Shown piece by piece: positions 30,143 through 38,474 of a stretch of 48,751 nt of DNA. The position numbers and the translations under genes are program-made. Below the pieces are notes generated by a model that ran no database searches, was not told where the DNA came from, and saw nothing but the letters and a program-made list of their open reading frames with translations. Where the stretch lies: positions 1 through 48,751 of the forward strand of contig NYZB01000183.1 in the NCBI GenBank assembly GCA_002687015.1. The letters are read 5' to 3'. The DNA is from Deltaproteobacteria bacterium (GTDB lineage: Bacteria; Myxococcota_A; UBA9160; UBA6930). The stretch's first letter is position 1. Each line of letters starts with the position of its first letter.

Positions 30143-31839
30143 GCGTGCGAGCCCTCGGGCTGCGGCTGGATCGGATAGCTCTCGAGGGGGACCTCCTCCC
30201 TCTCGACCTCCATCCCGCCCTCGGAGGAGCGCCAGAGATTCACCCAGGCCAGCCAGCCCTCGTTGTCGGTCTCCGGATACTCGTCGCGGAAGTGAGACCC
30301 CCGCGACTCGCAGCGGGCCAATGAAGCCCGCAGGCACATCTCGGCAGACAGCAGCATGCTGCGCGTCTCGTGGATCTTGGCGAGCCCGTGCGCATCTTCC
30401 GCCGCGAGCCCGTGAGCGGCTTCGACGCGGATTCCCTCGATCTCCGCGAGGCCCTGCTCGAGGGCCTTTGTGGACTTCAGGATGCTGACGTCGGGACGGA
30501 ACATCGTGCGATGCATGCGTTCGATCACCTCGTCGGAGCGAAGCCCGCCGGCGCCATCGGGTCGAAGCGCAGCGGTCGCCCGCTCCGCGAGTCCGGCGAC
30601 CTCGTCGTCTCGAGGTCGCGCGGGACCCGCCTCTCGGAGATAGGCCGCCGCCCCCCGCCCGCTGCGCTCACCGGAGCCCATGGCGCGCATCGTCGACCAG
30701 CCGTTGAAGAGCCCGGGATCCAGGGCCTCGGCCATCCCGGCGGCGAAGAGACCGGGCAGGTCGGACTGACCATCGGTCCCGACGCGCACGCCACCCCGCA
30801 AGGACTGAACGGCGGGGACCCACTCCTGGGGCCGCGCCAGGTCCACACCCTCGGCCTCCAGCTTGGCCAGGTTGATCGGCATGAAGCCACCGATCCCGGC
30901 GAGCGCGGGACGGATCCTCTTCTGCCAGGCCTCTCCCATTTCCGCGTAGAAGGGAGGCCCATGGCCGGCCCGCGTCTCGCGCACCATGGCCTGCACCAGC
31001 TCGTGGATCTCGGCGGCGTTCGCATCGGGGTGGTAGTTCTCCATGAAGCTCTCGTGCCGGGCGTTGAGCAGGCGCCCACCCCACTTGAGCGCCACGCCGG
31101 TGCCCTCGAATCCGAAGCGGGGCGATCCCGTGTTCGTGCAGAGGAACTCCATGTTCGAGAGGCGCACACCCTGATCGAAGGCCAGCCGGAAACCGTCACC
31201 GGTCGTGCTGTCCGTGCAGACGTAGTTGCCGCGAAAGCTGCAGTCGGCAGTGGCCAGCAGGACGGCGCGCGCAGCGAAGAGCCTGGGCTCTGCCGTGTCG
31301 CGATCCAGGGCCAGCGCTCCGGCCACGCGACCGTCGCGCTGCAGCAGGTCGGTGACCACCATCCGGGGATGACGACCGATGCCCCCGCGAATCGCGCGGC
31401 GTCGCAGGGCATCGGCCACCGCCGAGCCACCCACCCGCTCTCGGAAGCGGGGCATCACCATCATCTTCACGTGGCGGAAGCCGCGAGACGGAATCCTCAG
31501 GTAGCCACCCGCCGGATCCTGGGGATAGCGGACACCCCACTCTTCGAGCTTTCGCAGACGGTCACCCGAGGACTCGAGGATCTCCTCCAGCAAGGGCTGG
31601 CGTGAGAGGAAGCCATTGGCCTCCACCATGTCGCGCAGCCAGACCTCGGCGTCGTCCTCGGGCAGGCAGTAGATCGTGGCGCCTGCGCACAGCCGCGACT
31701 GACTCGACATGGCAATCGACGCCTTGTCGACGAGGACGACGCGTTCGACGCCCTCCTCGCGCGCGCGGATGGCCGCCCAGAGGCCGGCGAAACCGCTGCC
31801 CACGATGAGGAGGTCTGCCTCTACCCGATCGATCGTCAT
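30139..31839 (-). CDS. FAD-binding flavoprotein, AprA/fumarate-reductase-like
   Basis: This 566-aa flavoprotein is of the succinate dehydrogenase/fumarate reductase/adenylylsulfate reductase A superfamily. The dinucleotide site is DLLIVGSGFAGLWAA (residues about 9-23), the second strand is VVLVDKASI, and the ATGA-like site is AVLLATADCSF. NYHPD and GLFAAGMAEAL...NGWSTMRAMGSG are the substrate-side and C-terminal FAD segments. The usual fumarate-reductase HGANRL block is absent, replaced by LFNGWSTM, so the substrate is probably not fumarate. It is coupled to a small ferredoxin, so electrons likely leave through Fe-S clusters. The ATG at 31839 starts the FAD fold; further upstream the frame overlaps the divergent regulatory region. 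No clear ribosome site. Confidence 0.8.
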   Translation of the reverse strand: MTIDRVEADLLIVGSGFAGLWAAIRAREEGVERVVLVDKASIAMSSQSRLCAGATIYCLPEDDAEVWLRDMVEANGFLSRQPLLEEILESSGDRLRKLEEWGVRYPQDPAGGYLRIPSRGFRHVKMMVMPRFRERVGGSAVADALRRRAIRGGIGRHPRMVVTDLLQRDGRVAGALALDRDTAEPRLFAARAVLLATADCSFRGNYVCTDSTTGDGFRLAFDQGVRLSNMEFLCTNTGSPRFGFEGTGVALKWGGRLLNARHESFMENYHPDANAAEIHELVQAMVRETRAGHGPPFYAEMGEAWQKRIRPALAGIGGFMPINLAKLEAEGVDLARPQEWVPAVQSLRGGVRVGTDGQSDLPGLFAAGMAEALDPGLFNGWSTMRAMGSGERSGRGAAAYLREAGPARPRDDEVAGLAERATAALRPDGAGGLRSDEVIERMHRTMFRPDVSILKSTKALEQGLAEIEGIRVEAAHGLAAEDAHGLAKIHETRSMLLSAEMCLRASLARCESRGSHFRDEYPETDNEGWLAWVNLWRSSEGGMEVEREEVPLESYPIQPQPEGSHA

Positions 31840-32155
31840 CGAGCCGGAGCCCCACTCTCCTTGTGTGGGATCGTTCGAAGCGCCAAGGGGAAGGACGACT
31901 CTAGCCCGCCAGGCACCGGGTGCCCCCTGGCCCCCGGCTCCGGCCTCCCGACCGGGACCCCTCCCGCCGAGCCCTCTCCCCCCGCCTCGGGCCCGACGCG
32001 CGGAACGGAGGCCTGCGACCGGCAGGTCGGCTTCGTCCACGCTAGCTTCGAGCTGCCATGTCGCTCGGGGCGGAGTGGTCCTTCGGGCCGCCTCATCGAT
32101 TCCGGTCGCGCCGCCTCGATCGCGCGATGGCGCCGGCGCGCCCCAGGAGAACCCC
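31840..32155. other. Divergent intergenic region
   Basis: 316 bp separate the flavoprotein start (minus) from the hydrolase start (plus). It has a Pro/Gly-type GC-rich composition with no convincing gene. Two motif-like hexamers are present: TAGAGT on the minus strand (31903-31898, in GGCTAGAGTCG) and TAGCTT on the plus strand (32043-32048, in CGCTAGCTTCG). They may be the two promoters. No inverted repeat of note. Confidence 0.4.
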
Positions 32156-32998
32156 GTGGTCATGCGAGAGCCCTTCCCCGCCGCGCATTCGTCCCGCCTG
32201 CCCGAAGGCGTGAGCATCCAACCGCGGCAGTTCGAGTTCCGCGAGCTCGAGCAGGTGCCCCAGTACTGGTTCGCCGGCAACCCGATCATCACCCACGTGG
32301 AGAACGCCTTCTCCATCCTGATTCCGCCCGGCGAGCGCTTCTTCATCCGCTCGGTTCGGGCCTACGAGGACCGCGTCGGCGATCCGGAGGAGCAGGCACT
32401 GATCCGGGCCTTCATCCAGCAAGAGGGCTTGCACACGCGGGCCCACAATGAGTTCAATCGCTCCTTCGCTCGCTTCGGTGTCGACGTCGAGCGAGAGGTC
32501 GCCTATGCGGATGCCTACATCACGTGGCTGGGAAGCTGGCTGCCGAAGAAGGTGCAGCTCGGAATGACGGTCTTCCTCGAGCACCTGACGGCGACCGGCG
32601 CGCACATGCTCTTCGCGAAGCCGGAGATCGCCGCCCTCATGCACCTCGAGGCCCTGCGTTTCTGGCGCTGGCATGCCGTCGAGGAGCTCGAGCACAAGGC
32701 CGTCGCTTTCGACCTCTTCCGCTCCGTCGGCGGCGGCTACCTGCTGCGGATCTTCTCGGCGATCGCGGCCCTGCTGCTGCTCGCGCGCCCCTTCGACAAG
32801 ATCGCCCGCCGCATGCTGAAGAACGATCCCACGGAGATCACTCCCGAGATTCGCGAGCGCGCACGAGAGCTGAACCGGGAAATGATGGGGCCCCAGCTGC
32901 GCATGATCGCCCGCTACTTCAGGCCGGGCTTCCACCCCTGGCAGGGTGAGGACGAGAAGTACCTGGAAGGGTGGTACGACTCGGCCGAGGCCACGTAG
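32156..32998 (+). CDS. Metal-dependent hydrolase family (PF10118)
   Basis: This 280-aa protein has the two-helix metal pattern of the PF10118 family: EGLHTRAHNEFN (about residues 88-99) and RWHAVEELEHKAVAFDLF (about 180-197), with Glu and His placed as in helical di-iron proteins. A hydrophobic stretch (IAALLLLARPF) may touch the membrane. Function in the family is poorly known; ferritin-like oxidase activity is as likely as hydrolysis. GTG 32156 is preferred because AGGAG lies 6 nt upstream; ATG 32162 is the alternative. Divergent from the flavoprotein/ferredoxin pair, so a shared role is possible but unproven. Confidence 0.82.
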   Translation: MVMREPFPAAHSSRLPEGVSIQPRQFEFRELEQVPQYWFAGNPIITHVENAFSILIPPGERFFIRSVRAYEDRVGDPEEQALIRAFIQQEGLHTRAHNEFNRSFARFGVDVEREVAYADAYITWLGSWLPKKVQLGMTVFLEHLTATGAHMLFAKPEIAALMHLEALRFWRWHAVEELEHKAVAFDLFRSVGGGYLLRIFSAIAALLLLARPFDKIARRMLKNDPTEITPEIRERARELNREMMGPQLRMIARYFRPGFHPWQGEDEKYLEGWYDSAEAT

Positions 32999-33012
32999 CG
33001 CCGATCGACCGC

Positions 33013-34458
33013 TCAGCCGGGCCGGCCGAGCATGCGATCGACCAGGGTGTCGGCGCGGGCGCGGTCTCCTGCCAGGTGGGCCAATCCGATGTGGCGCGCG
33101 CCCGAGCCGAAGTAGTAGCGCTCGTAGAGCTCGTTGCGGCTCCCCAGCTCGGAGCCGACGAAGTCCCAGGCCAGGCGGAACACGGCGGCCCTCTCCTCGG
33201 CGTCGACCTCATGGGCGCCGTGCAGGTAGCGGTCGAGCAGCGGCCGCATCGTGGGGTCGTCCAGCTGGGCCCGGGACGGCGCGGCCAGCAGGTTGTGGCT
33301 GCCGATGAGATGGAAGATCTCGTTCACGCGCGGGAACCACTGTGGCACGAGGGCTCGCAGGGGGACGAAGGGACGCCCGTCCGGGAACCAGGCCCCCTCG
33401 CCGTAGTCGAAGGCCTCGGCCTCGGCCAGCCGGAGGGCGCTGTACACGAGCTCGGAGTAGCAGCGGATCTCGCCCAGCAGCATCTGGGTCGGCGGTCCCG
33501 TGTCGTTGACGATCTCGGCCATGCGCGCCGCCAGCCCCCAGGCGAACTCGAGCTTGGTCTGCGCTCGAATCATGGTCTGCTGCATGACGTTGGGCGCCCA
33601 GGTTCCGAAGAGCACCGAGTTGTAGACCTCGAGATTGCCGTCGGCGAAGACCCGCTCGCGCGGAACCTCCACGTCGTCGAAGATCGCGAAGGCGTCCTGC
33701 TCGTCGAAGCGGCTGGACAGGGGCCGGTCGAAGCGCTCCGCATGGACGGCCGATGCGCTGTCGCGGCACAGGAAGACCAGGCCGGGCGTGTTCATCGGAA
33801 TCGAGAATGCGAGCGCATAGGCCTCGGCGCCCTCGGGGGCCGGGTGGCTCGGGTAGACGGCCAGCTCATCGGCGAAGGGCGCCAGGGTTGCCAGGATGCG
33901 GGCTCCGCGCACGACGATGCCGTGCTCGGTCTCGCCAACCTTGTGGAGGGGCACCGGGTCCCCCGGAGCGGCGAAGTCGCGATCGCGCACCTTGTCGATG
34001 GTCGGATGCACGATCGTGTGCGTGAGGGAGAGGTCCCGGCGGGCGATCTCGCGCTGGTAGCGGATCACGTTCTCGGCGCCCTCGTCGTTCCCACCTGCAG
34101 CCCAGCGCTCGCGACCCCCGGCGAAGCCCGCGAAGGTGACGTTGATGTAGTCGGGGCTGCGCCCCATCAGGCCGACCGAGGCCTCGGCGAAGGTCTCGAG
34201 GCATCGCCGCCGCCGCTGGAGGTCCTCCTTCGAGCGGGGAATCATGTGGCTCACGTTGACCAGCTCGCCCGTCTCCGAATCGGGCTCGAGGCAGAGATCG
34301 GCGTGCTCGTGCTGGAGGTCGAAGAGGGCCGCCACGGCTCCCGCGGCTCCGACCAGCTCCGGGTGCTGTGTCACGTCGTCGACGCGCTCGTTCCGCAGCC
34401 ACAGCACGCGGTCGTCCTTCAGGCCCTCGAGGAATTCCCTGCCGGTTCGGGCACCCAT
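33013..34458 (-). CDS. hpaB: HpaB-family FADH2-dependent phenol monooxygenase
   Basis: This 481-aa flavin monooxygenase is of the 4-hydroxyphenylacetate 3-monooxygenase family and should add an ortho hydroxyl group to a phenolic acid using reduced FAD. Landmarks are NVSHMIPRSKEDLQRRR, the THTIVHPTIDK region, GETEHGIVVRGARILATLAPFADELAVYPS, and FDDVEVPRERVFADG, a typical HpaB segment. The partner flavin reductase (HpaC) is not in the window. It is the last gene of the operon, 11 bp after hpaG. The exact substrate is inferred from its neighbours; related monooxygenases act on chlorophenols or other phenols. Confidence 0.88.
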   Translation of the reverse strand: MGARTGREFLEGLKDDRVLWLRNERVDDVTQHPELVGAAGAVAALFDLQHEHADLCLEPDSETGELVNVSHMIPRSKEDLQRRRRCLETFAEASVGLMGRSPDYINVTFAGFAGGRERWAAGGNDEGAENVIRYQREIARRDLSLTHTIVHPTIDKVRDRDFAAPGDPVPLHKVGETEHGIVVRGARILATLAPFADELAVYPSHPAPEGAEAYALAFSIPMNTPGLVFLCRDSASAVHAERFDRPLSSRFDEQDAFAIFDDVEVPRERVFADGNLEVYNSVLFGTWAPNVMQQTMIRAQTKLEFAWGLAARMAEIVNDTGPPTQMLLGEIRCYSELVYSALRLAEAEAFDYGEGAWFPDGRPFVPLRALVPQWFPRVNEIFHLIGSHNLLAAPSRAQLDDPTMRPLLDRYLHGAHEVDAEERAAVFRLAWDFVGSELGSRNELYERYYFGSGARHIGLAHLAGDRARADTLVDRMLGRPG

Positions 34459-34469
34459 CTCTGGCTCTC

Positions 34470-35345
34470 CTATGGCTTGCGTCCGGGCGCCGCGCCAGCA
34501 TCCGAGCCGAGCGCCACACCCCGCACCGCGGGCGTGTCCGTGGGCTGGTGCCCCACCCCGTGGGCCGGCGCAGGAATCTCGGCCACGGTGTTGCGGATCC
34601 TGCCCAGGCCGCTCACCTCGACCTCGACCACGTCACCGATCTGCATGGGCCTGGAGAAGGCCGGCGTTCCGGTCAGGATCACGTCGCCGGGCAGCAGCGT
34701 GATGTGGCGACACAGATCCGCGAGCAGGTAGTCGATGCCGAAGGCCATCTCCGAGACCTTGCCCTCCTGCACCACCCGGCCATTCAGCCAGGTGCGCAGC
34801 GTCGACTCGCGCACGTCGACGCCTCGCACCACACCGGGCCCCACCGGGCAGAAGCCGTCCATGCCCTTGACCCGCGTCATGCCCCCGCGGTCGGTGTCGC
34901 GGTAGTCGTGACAACCGACGTCGTTGGCGGGCGCGAAGCCCGCGAGGTGCGCCCACGTATCGTCGGGGGCCACGTTGCGCATGGGCTTGCCGACGATCGC
35001 CGCGACCTCGCCCTCGTAGTTCAGGTACTGGCAGTCCGCCGGACGGTGCAGCTGGCCGCGGTGGGCGTTCATGGCCGTCGTGGGCTTCTGGAAGTAGGTG
35101 GGCGTGTCGAGCGGCCCTCCGCCGAACTCGACCACCCGCGACTCGTAGTTGAGGTGCACGCAGAGGATCTTGGTGGGGACGCACGGAGCGAGGTAGTGGG
35201 CCTCGGCCTCGGCGATCCTGCGGCCGTCGCCCAGGACCAGCTCCTCTGCGTCCGGTCTCACCCACTGGACCGCACCGTCGTGGAGGATCCGACGCCACTC
35301 CTCGCGCTCGCCCTGGAGCGCACTCCCGCTCTTCGGCTCCGCCAT
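34470..35345 (-). CDS. hpaG: Fumarylacetoacetate-hydrolase family isomerase/decarboxylase
   Basis: This 291-aa member of the FAH superfamily in the 4-hydroxyphenylacetate context is expected to isomerise and decarboxylate the ring-fission product. Metal-ligand landmarks are NYEGEVAAIVGK, GFAPANDVGCHDYRDTD, and the catalytic-loop region KGMDGFCPVGPGVV; GDVILTGTPAF closes the fold. It is a single-domain protein, while enterobacterial HpaG is a fused two-domain enzyme, so one half may be encoded elsewhere or be unneeded. It sits 12 bp after the dioxygenase gene and 11 bp before hpaB. Confidence 0.85.
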   Translation of the reverse strand: MAEPKSGSALQGEREEWRRILHDGAVQWVRPDAEELVLGDGRRIAEAEAHYLAPCVPTKILCVHLNYESRVVEFGGGPLDTPTYFQKPTTAMNAHRGQLHRPADCQYLNYEGEVAAIVGKPMRNVAPDDTWAHLAGFAPANDVGCHDYRDTDRGGMTRVKGMDGFCPVGPGVVRGVDVRESTLRTWLNGRVVQEGKVSEMAFGIDYLLADLCRHITLLPGDVILTGTPAFSRPMQIGDVVEVEVSGLGRIRNTVAEIPAPAHGVGHQPTDTPAVRGVALGSDAGAAPGRKP

Positions 35346-35357
35346 CCGCCGCTCCTC

Positions 35358-36215
35358 CTAGGCCGGAAGATCGAACCAGACGTGGACCTGTCCGGTTCCC
35401 AGTGCGTTCTCGTACTCCGACATGCGCCGGCCCTTGGCATCGAAGCCGCGGCCGCCCAGCGCTCCGGCGATCGCCAGGTAGTGCCCGAAGAAGCCTTCCG
35501 GCTTGAAGGCGCTGTATTCGGGGTACAGGTCGATGACGGCAGCGTGGTCGCCGCGACTCCAGAGATCCAGGATCCGCTCGTCGATGGCGCGGGCTTCCTC
35601 CGAGATCACCTGCTCCGCCCCGAAGGCCATGTGCTTGGCGCTCTCGTCCATCACGGGGAAGCGATGGCTCATGCCCCCCGCCCCGAGCAGCGCCACACGA
35701 GAGCTGCTGCGGGCCGTCGCTTCGGCCAGGACCTCGCCCAGCTCGAGGAAGTTGTGCCGCTCCGCCTGCTGGCAGGTCCCGACCCGCAGCACACCCTCAC
35801 CCCGGTGCAGGAAGTGCAGCAGGTTGAGCGGGGGGTACTGCATGGCGATGTGCGGGTTCTCGGCGTTGAGCAGCCGCACCCCCCGTTCGGACGCGACCTC
35901 GGCGGCCAGGGCGCCCAGCTCGGGCGCTCCGGGGAAGTCGTACTCGACGTCGGCGAGGATCCGGGGGAGCTCGTCGGAGGTGTAGGTGCCGCGGTAGCGC
36001 TCCGCCCCTGCGACGACGTGCTCGAGCGTCGTGAACCAATGGGTGTCGAAGATGACCAGCGTGTCGGGGCGGGCGGCATCCAGCCCTTCACGAAGGTCGG
36101 CGAAGCCTGGGACCAGGGTCGTGTCGACGCCGTTCGACATCGCCTTGCGAGCGGCCTCGGGCGCCATGATCCCGGGTTGGTGACTGACCACCGCGGCGGC
36201 CACGATTTGTCCCAT
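35358..36215 (-). CDS. hpaD: Homoprotocatechuate 2,3-dioxygenase, LigB-type
   Basis: This 285-aa extradiol ring-cleavage dioxygenase is of the class III (LigB) superfamily, expected to open 3,4-dihydroxyphenylacetate next to its hydroxyls. The N-terminal VVSHQPGIM supplies an iron-ligand His, IFDTHWFTT and NPHIAMQYPPLNLLHFL resemble the HpaD pattern, and GAGGMSHRFPVMDE carries the conserved catalytic-region His. The start ATG 36215 gives MGQIVAAAVVSHQ. An upstream open frame overlaps hpaE and is ignored. It is 11 bp after hpaE. Confidence 0.88.
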   Translation of the reverse strand: MGQIVAAAVVSHQPGIMAPEAARKAMSNGVDTTLVPGFADLREGLDAARPDTLVIFDTHWFTTLEHVVAGAERYRGTYTSDELPRILADVEYDFPGAPELGALAAEVASERGVRLLNAENPHIAMQYPPLNLLHFLHRGEGVLRVGTCQQAERHNFLELGEVLAEATARSSSRVALLGAGGMSHRFPVMDESAKHMAFGAEQVISEEARAIDERILDLWSRGDHAAVIDLYPEYSAFKPEGFFGHYLAIAGALGGRGFDAKGRRMSEYENALGTGQVHVWFDLPA

Positions 36216-36226
36216 GCTCTGTCTCC

Positions 36227-37684
36227 TCAGTCGAATGAGCCCTTGCGGACGGCGACGTTCTTCAGGTCGCAGAAGAAGTCGAAGCTCCAGCTGCCCCCTT
36301 CCCTTCCGATCCCCGAGTTCCGGGATCCGCCGAAGGGAGCGGCGAGCTCGCGGATGAAGTAGCAGTTCACCCACACCGTCCCCGCGACGACGCGGTCGGC
36401 GACGCGGCGCGCTCGCTCCTCGCTCTTGCTGAAGAGCGTCGCGGCGAGACCGTACTCCTGGTCGTTGGCGAGCTCGACCGCCTCGTCTTCGTCCGAGAAG
36501 GTGTGCCAGCTCAGCACCGGGCCGAAGACCTCCTTGCGAAAGAGCTCGGAGTCGCGCTCGACGCCGTCGAGCAGCGTGGGCTCGAAGTAGAGCTCCCCTG
36601 CCTCGTGGCGTCCGCCACCCCAGGCCGCCCGCGCTCCGGCCGCACGAGCCCGCTCGACGAAGCCCGAGACCCGCGCGAAATGCTCCGGGTGGATGAGGGG
36701 CCCCATGCGGGTTCCGGGCTCCCGGGGGTCGCCGACCCGCAGGGCGGCCACCGCGGCGGCGAGCTTCTGGCGCAGCGCTTCCGCGATCTCCGCCTCCACC
36801 AGGATGCGCGTCCCCGCTAGGCAGACCTGGCCCGCGTTCATGTACTGTGCGGCCACGGTCTGCGCCGCTGCATCGAGGTCCGCATCCGCGAAGACCAGGA
36901 GCGGCGACTTCCCGCCGAGCTCGAAGCTGACGGGGCAGAGGTTCAGGGCGGCCGACCTGCCCACCGATCGCGCCGTGTCGGTCGAGCCGGTGAAGCTGAT
37001 CCGCGCCACGTCGGGGTGTCGGGCGAGCGCGGCACCCGCGTCCTCGCCGATGCCCTGCACCAGGTTCAGCACACCCGGGGGCAGCCCGGCCCCGGCCGCG
37101 ATGTCGGCGAGAAGCGAGCAGGAGAGCGGCGCCCATTCGGGCGGCTTGAGCACGACGCTCGAACCCGCGGCGAGCGCGGGGCCGAGCTTCCACGTGGTCA
37201 GCATGAAGGGCGCGTTCCAGGGCGTGATGAGCGCTGCCACGCCGCTCGGGTCGTAGCGCACCTCGTTCAGCGCCTGCTCCGAATCGATGACCTCGCCGAG
37301 CTCCAGGGCTCGCTCCGCGAAGAACGCGATGTTGTGCGCCGCGCGTGGCACGACGGCCATGCGGTTGCCGACGAGGAGCGAGCCGACGTCGGCCGTCTCC
37401 ACGGGGGCGATCTCGTCCGCCCGATCGCGGATGGCCTCTGCGAAGCGTCGCAGGATGGGCGCACGCCCCTCGGGTCCGAGCCCGGCCCAGGCCGGAAAGG
37501 CGCTTCGGGCCGCGGCGACGGCCGCGTCCACCTCTCCGGCGCCGCCTGCCGACACCTCGGCCAGATGGGTCCCATCGATGGGAGAGCGCACGGCGAAGCG
37601 CTCTGCCGAAGCGACGCGTTCCCCCCCGATCCAGTGGTCGGTAGACAGCTCGACGCCTTCGACCTCGACTGTGTGGGGGGGCAT
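36227..37684 (-). CDS. hpaE: Carboxymethyl-hydroxymuconate semialdehyde dehydrogenase
   Basis: This 485-aa NAD-dependent aldehyde dehydrogenase should oxidise the semialdehyde made by HpaD. Key blocks are the N-terminal WIGGERVASAERFAVRSPIDG, TPWNAPFMLTTWKLGPALAAG (cofactor and catalytic Asn), SFTGSTDTAR, the catalytic Glu in FELGGKSPLL, the catalytic Cys in GQVCLAGTRI, and EVFGPVLSWHTF. The GREGGSWSFDFFCDLKNV tail is that of HpaE-type enzymes. ATG 37684 follows a GGAG site. 10 bp after the regulator gene, so it is translated right after it. Confidence 0.92.
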   Translation of the reverse strand: MPPHTVEVEGVELSTDHWIGGERVASAERFAVRSPIDGTHLAEVSAGGAGEVDAAVAAARSAFPAWAGLGPEGRAPILRRFAEAIRDRADEIAPVETADVGSLLVGNRMAVVPRAAHNIAFFAERALELGEVIDSEQALNEVRYDPSGVAALITPWNAPFMLTTWKLGPALAAGSSVVLKPPEWAPLSCSLLADIAAGAGLPPGVLNLVQGIGEDAGAALARHPDVARISFTGSTDTARSVGRSAALNLCPVSFELGGKSPLLVFADADLDAAAQTVAAQYMNAGQVCLAGTRILVEAEIAEALRQKLAAAVAALRVGDPREPGTRMGPLIHPEHFARVSGFVERARAAGARAAWGGGRHEAGELYFEPTLLDGVERDSELFRKEVFGPVLSWHTFSDEDEAVELANDQEYGLAATLFSKSEERARRVADRVVAGTVWVNCYFIRELAAPFGGSRNSGIGREGGSWSFDFFCDLKNVAVRKGSFD

Positions 37685-37694
37685 CGAGACTCCT

Positions 37695-38375
37695 TCAGCT
37701 GCGCCGCCGCGGGACCCCGTGGCGCTTGCGCCCGGGAGGCGGGCTGCCCCGCTGCGTGGCATGGGCCTGGTCGACGAGCTGCCGGGCAGCCGCCCGGATG
37801 GCAACCCCCATCAGCTCGATCAGGGCTTCGACGTGGGTCGTCTGCGGATGGAGCTGCGACGCAATGAAGACCCCGTCGACCTGGGCGATGAGGAGCTCGG
37901 AGAGGAGCCCCGCGGCCCCGTTGCGCTCTTCGGGGCTCTCGATCTCGATCAGCAGCTGCTCGAGGGCTGCACTCCAGGCCTGCTTCGCGCGCTGCCGGAT
38001 GCGTTCGACGGCGCTGCGCACCTCGTCCGCCGGGTCGCGTCGCTCGAGCGCGAGCAACAGGAGCAGCCGCAGGAACTCGGGCCGTTCGTGGAACAAGACG
38101 CTGAGGGCGCCCGTTTGTGCGGCCTCGCGGATGTCTTCGCCCGGGATGAACTCTTCGAACCAACGCTCGGCCGCGCGCTCCATGACCGCCGCGACCAGAC
38201 CCTCCTTGTCGCCGAAATGCCAGTAGAGGGTCGGCGGCATGACCTCGGCCTGCTTGCAGATCGCCGCGATCGTCGCGCCGGCGAAGCCCCGCTCGCTCAT
38301 GAGCGTCGAGGCGGCATCCAGGATCCGCTCCCGGTTTCGCTGACCGTTCTCGAGGTGTGCGGCAAGCGTCGCCAC
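37695..38375 (-). CDS. TetR-family regulator of the hpa-type operon
   Basis: This 226-aa TetR protein has a helix-turn-helix at about residues 30-58 (ATIAAICKQAEVMPPTLYWHFGDKEGLV) and a helical ligand-binding part with a hydrophobic Leu run (FLRLLLLLALE). It is the first gene of the operon tetR-hpaE-hpaD-hpaG-hpaB, all spaced 10-12 bp. The GTG start at 38375 lies 2 bp from a perfect palindrome that overlaps its ribosome site, so autorepression and control of the whole catabolic operon are likely. The inducer is probably the aromatic substrate or an intermediate (inference). Confidence 0.92.
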   Translation of the reverse strand: MATLAAHLENGQRNRERILDAASTLMSERGFAGATIAAICKQAEVMPPTLYWHFGDKEGLVAAVMERAAERWFEEFIPGEDIREAAQTGALSVLFHERPEFLRLLLLLALERRDPADEVRSAVERIRQRAKQAWSAALEQLLIEIESPEERNGAAGLLSELLIAQVDGVFIASQLHPQTTHVEALIELMGVAIRAAARQLVDQAHATQRGSPPPGRKRHGVPRRRS

Positions 38376-38377
38376 AT

Positions 38378-38397
38378 CCTTTAGGTATCACTAAAGG
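38378..38397. promoter_or_regulatory. Palindromic TetR operator
   Basis: CCTTTAG and CTAAAGG are perfect 7-bp arms around GTATCA. The site is 2 bp upstream of the tetR GTG and contains the AAGGA ribosome-binding-like sequence, so a bound TetR would block transcription and start of translation of the operon. The 38398-38474 gap to the acyl-CoA dehydrogenase gene shows no other feature. Confidence 0.7.
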
Positions 38398-38474
38398 CCG
38401 AGCAAAGCAACCAGGAATCGGGCCAGGGGGCCCTGGCGGCTGGCGCCCGAAGGAGTCTTGCGCCGGGTGCGCTG

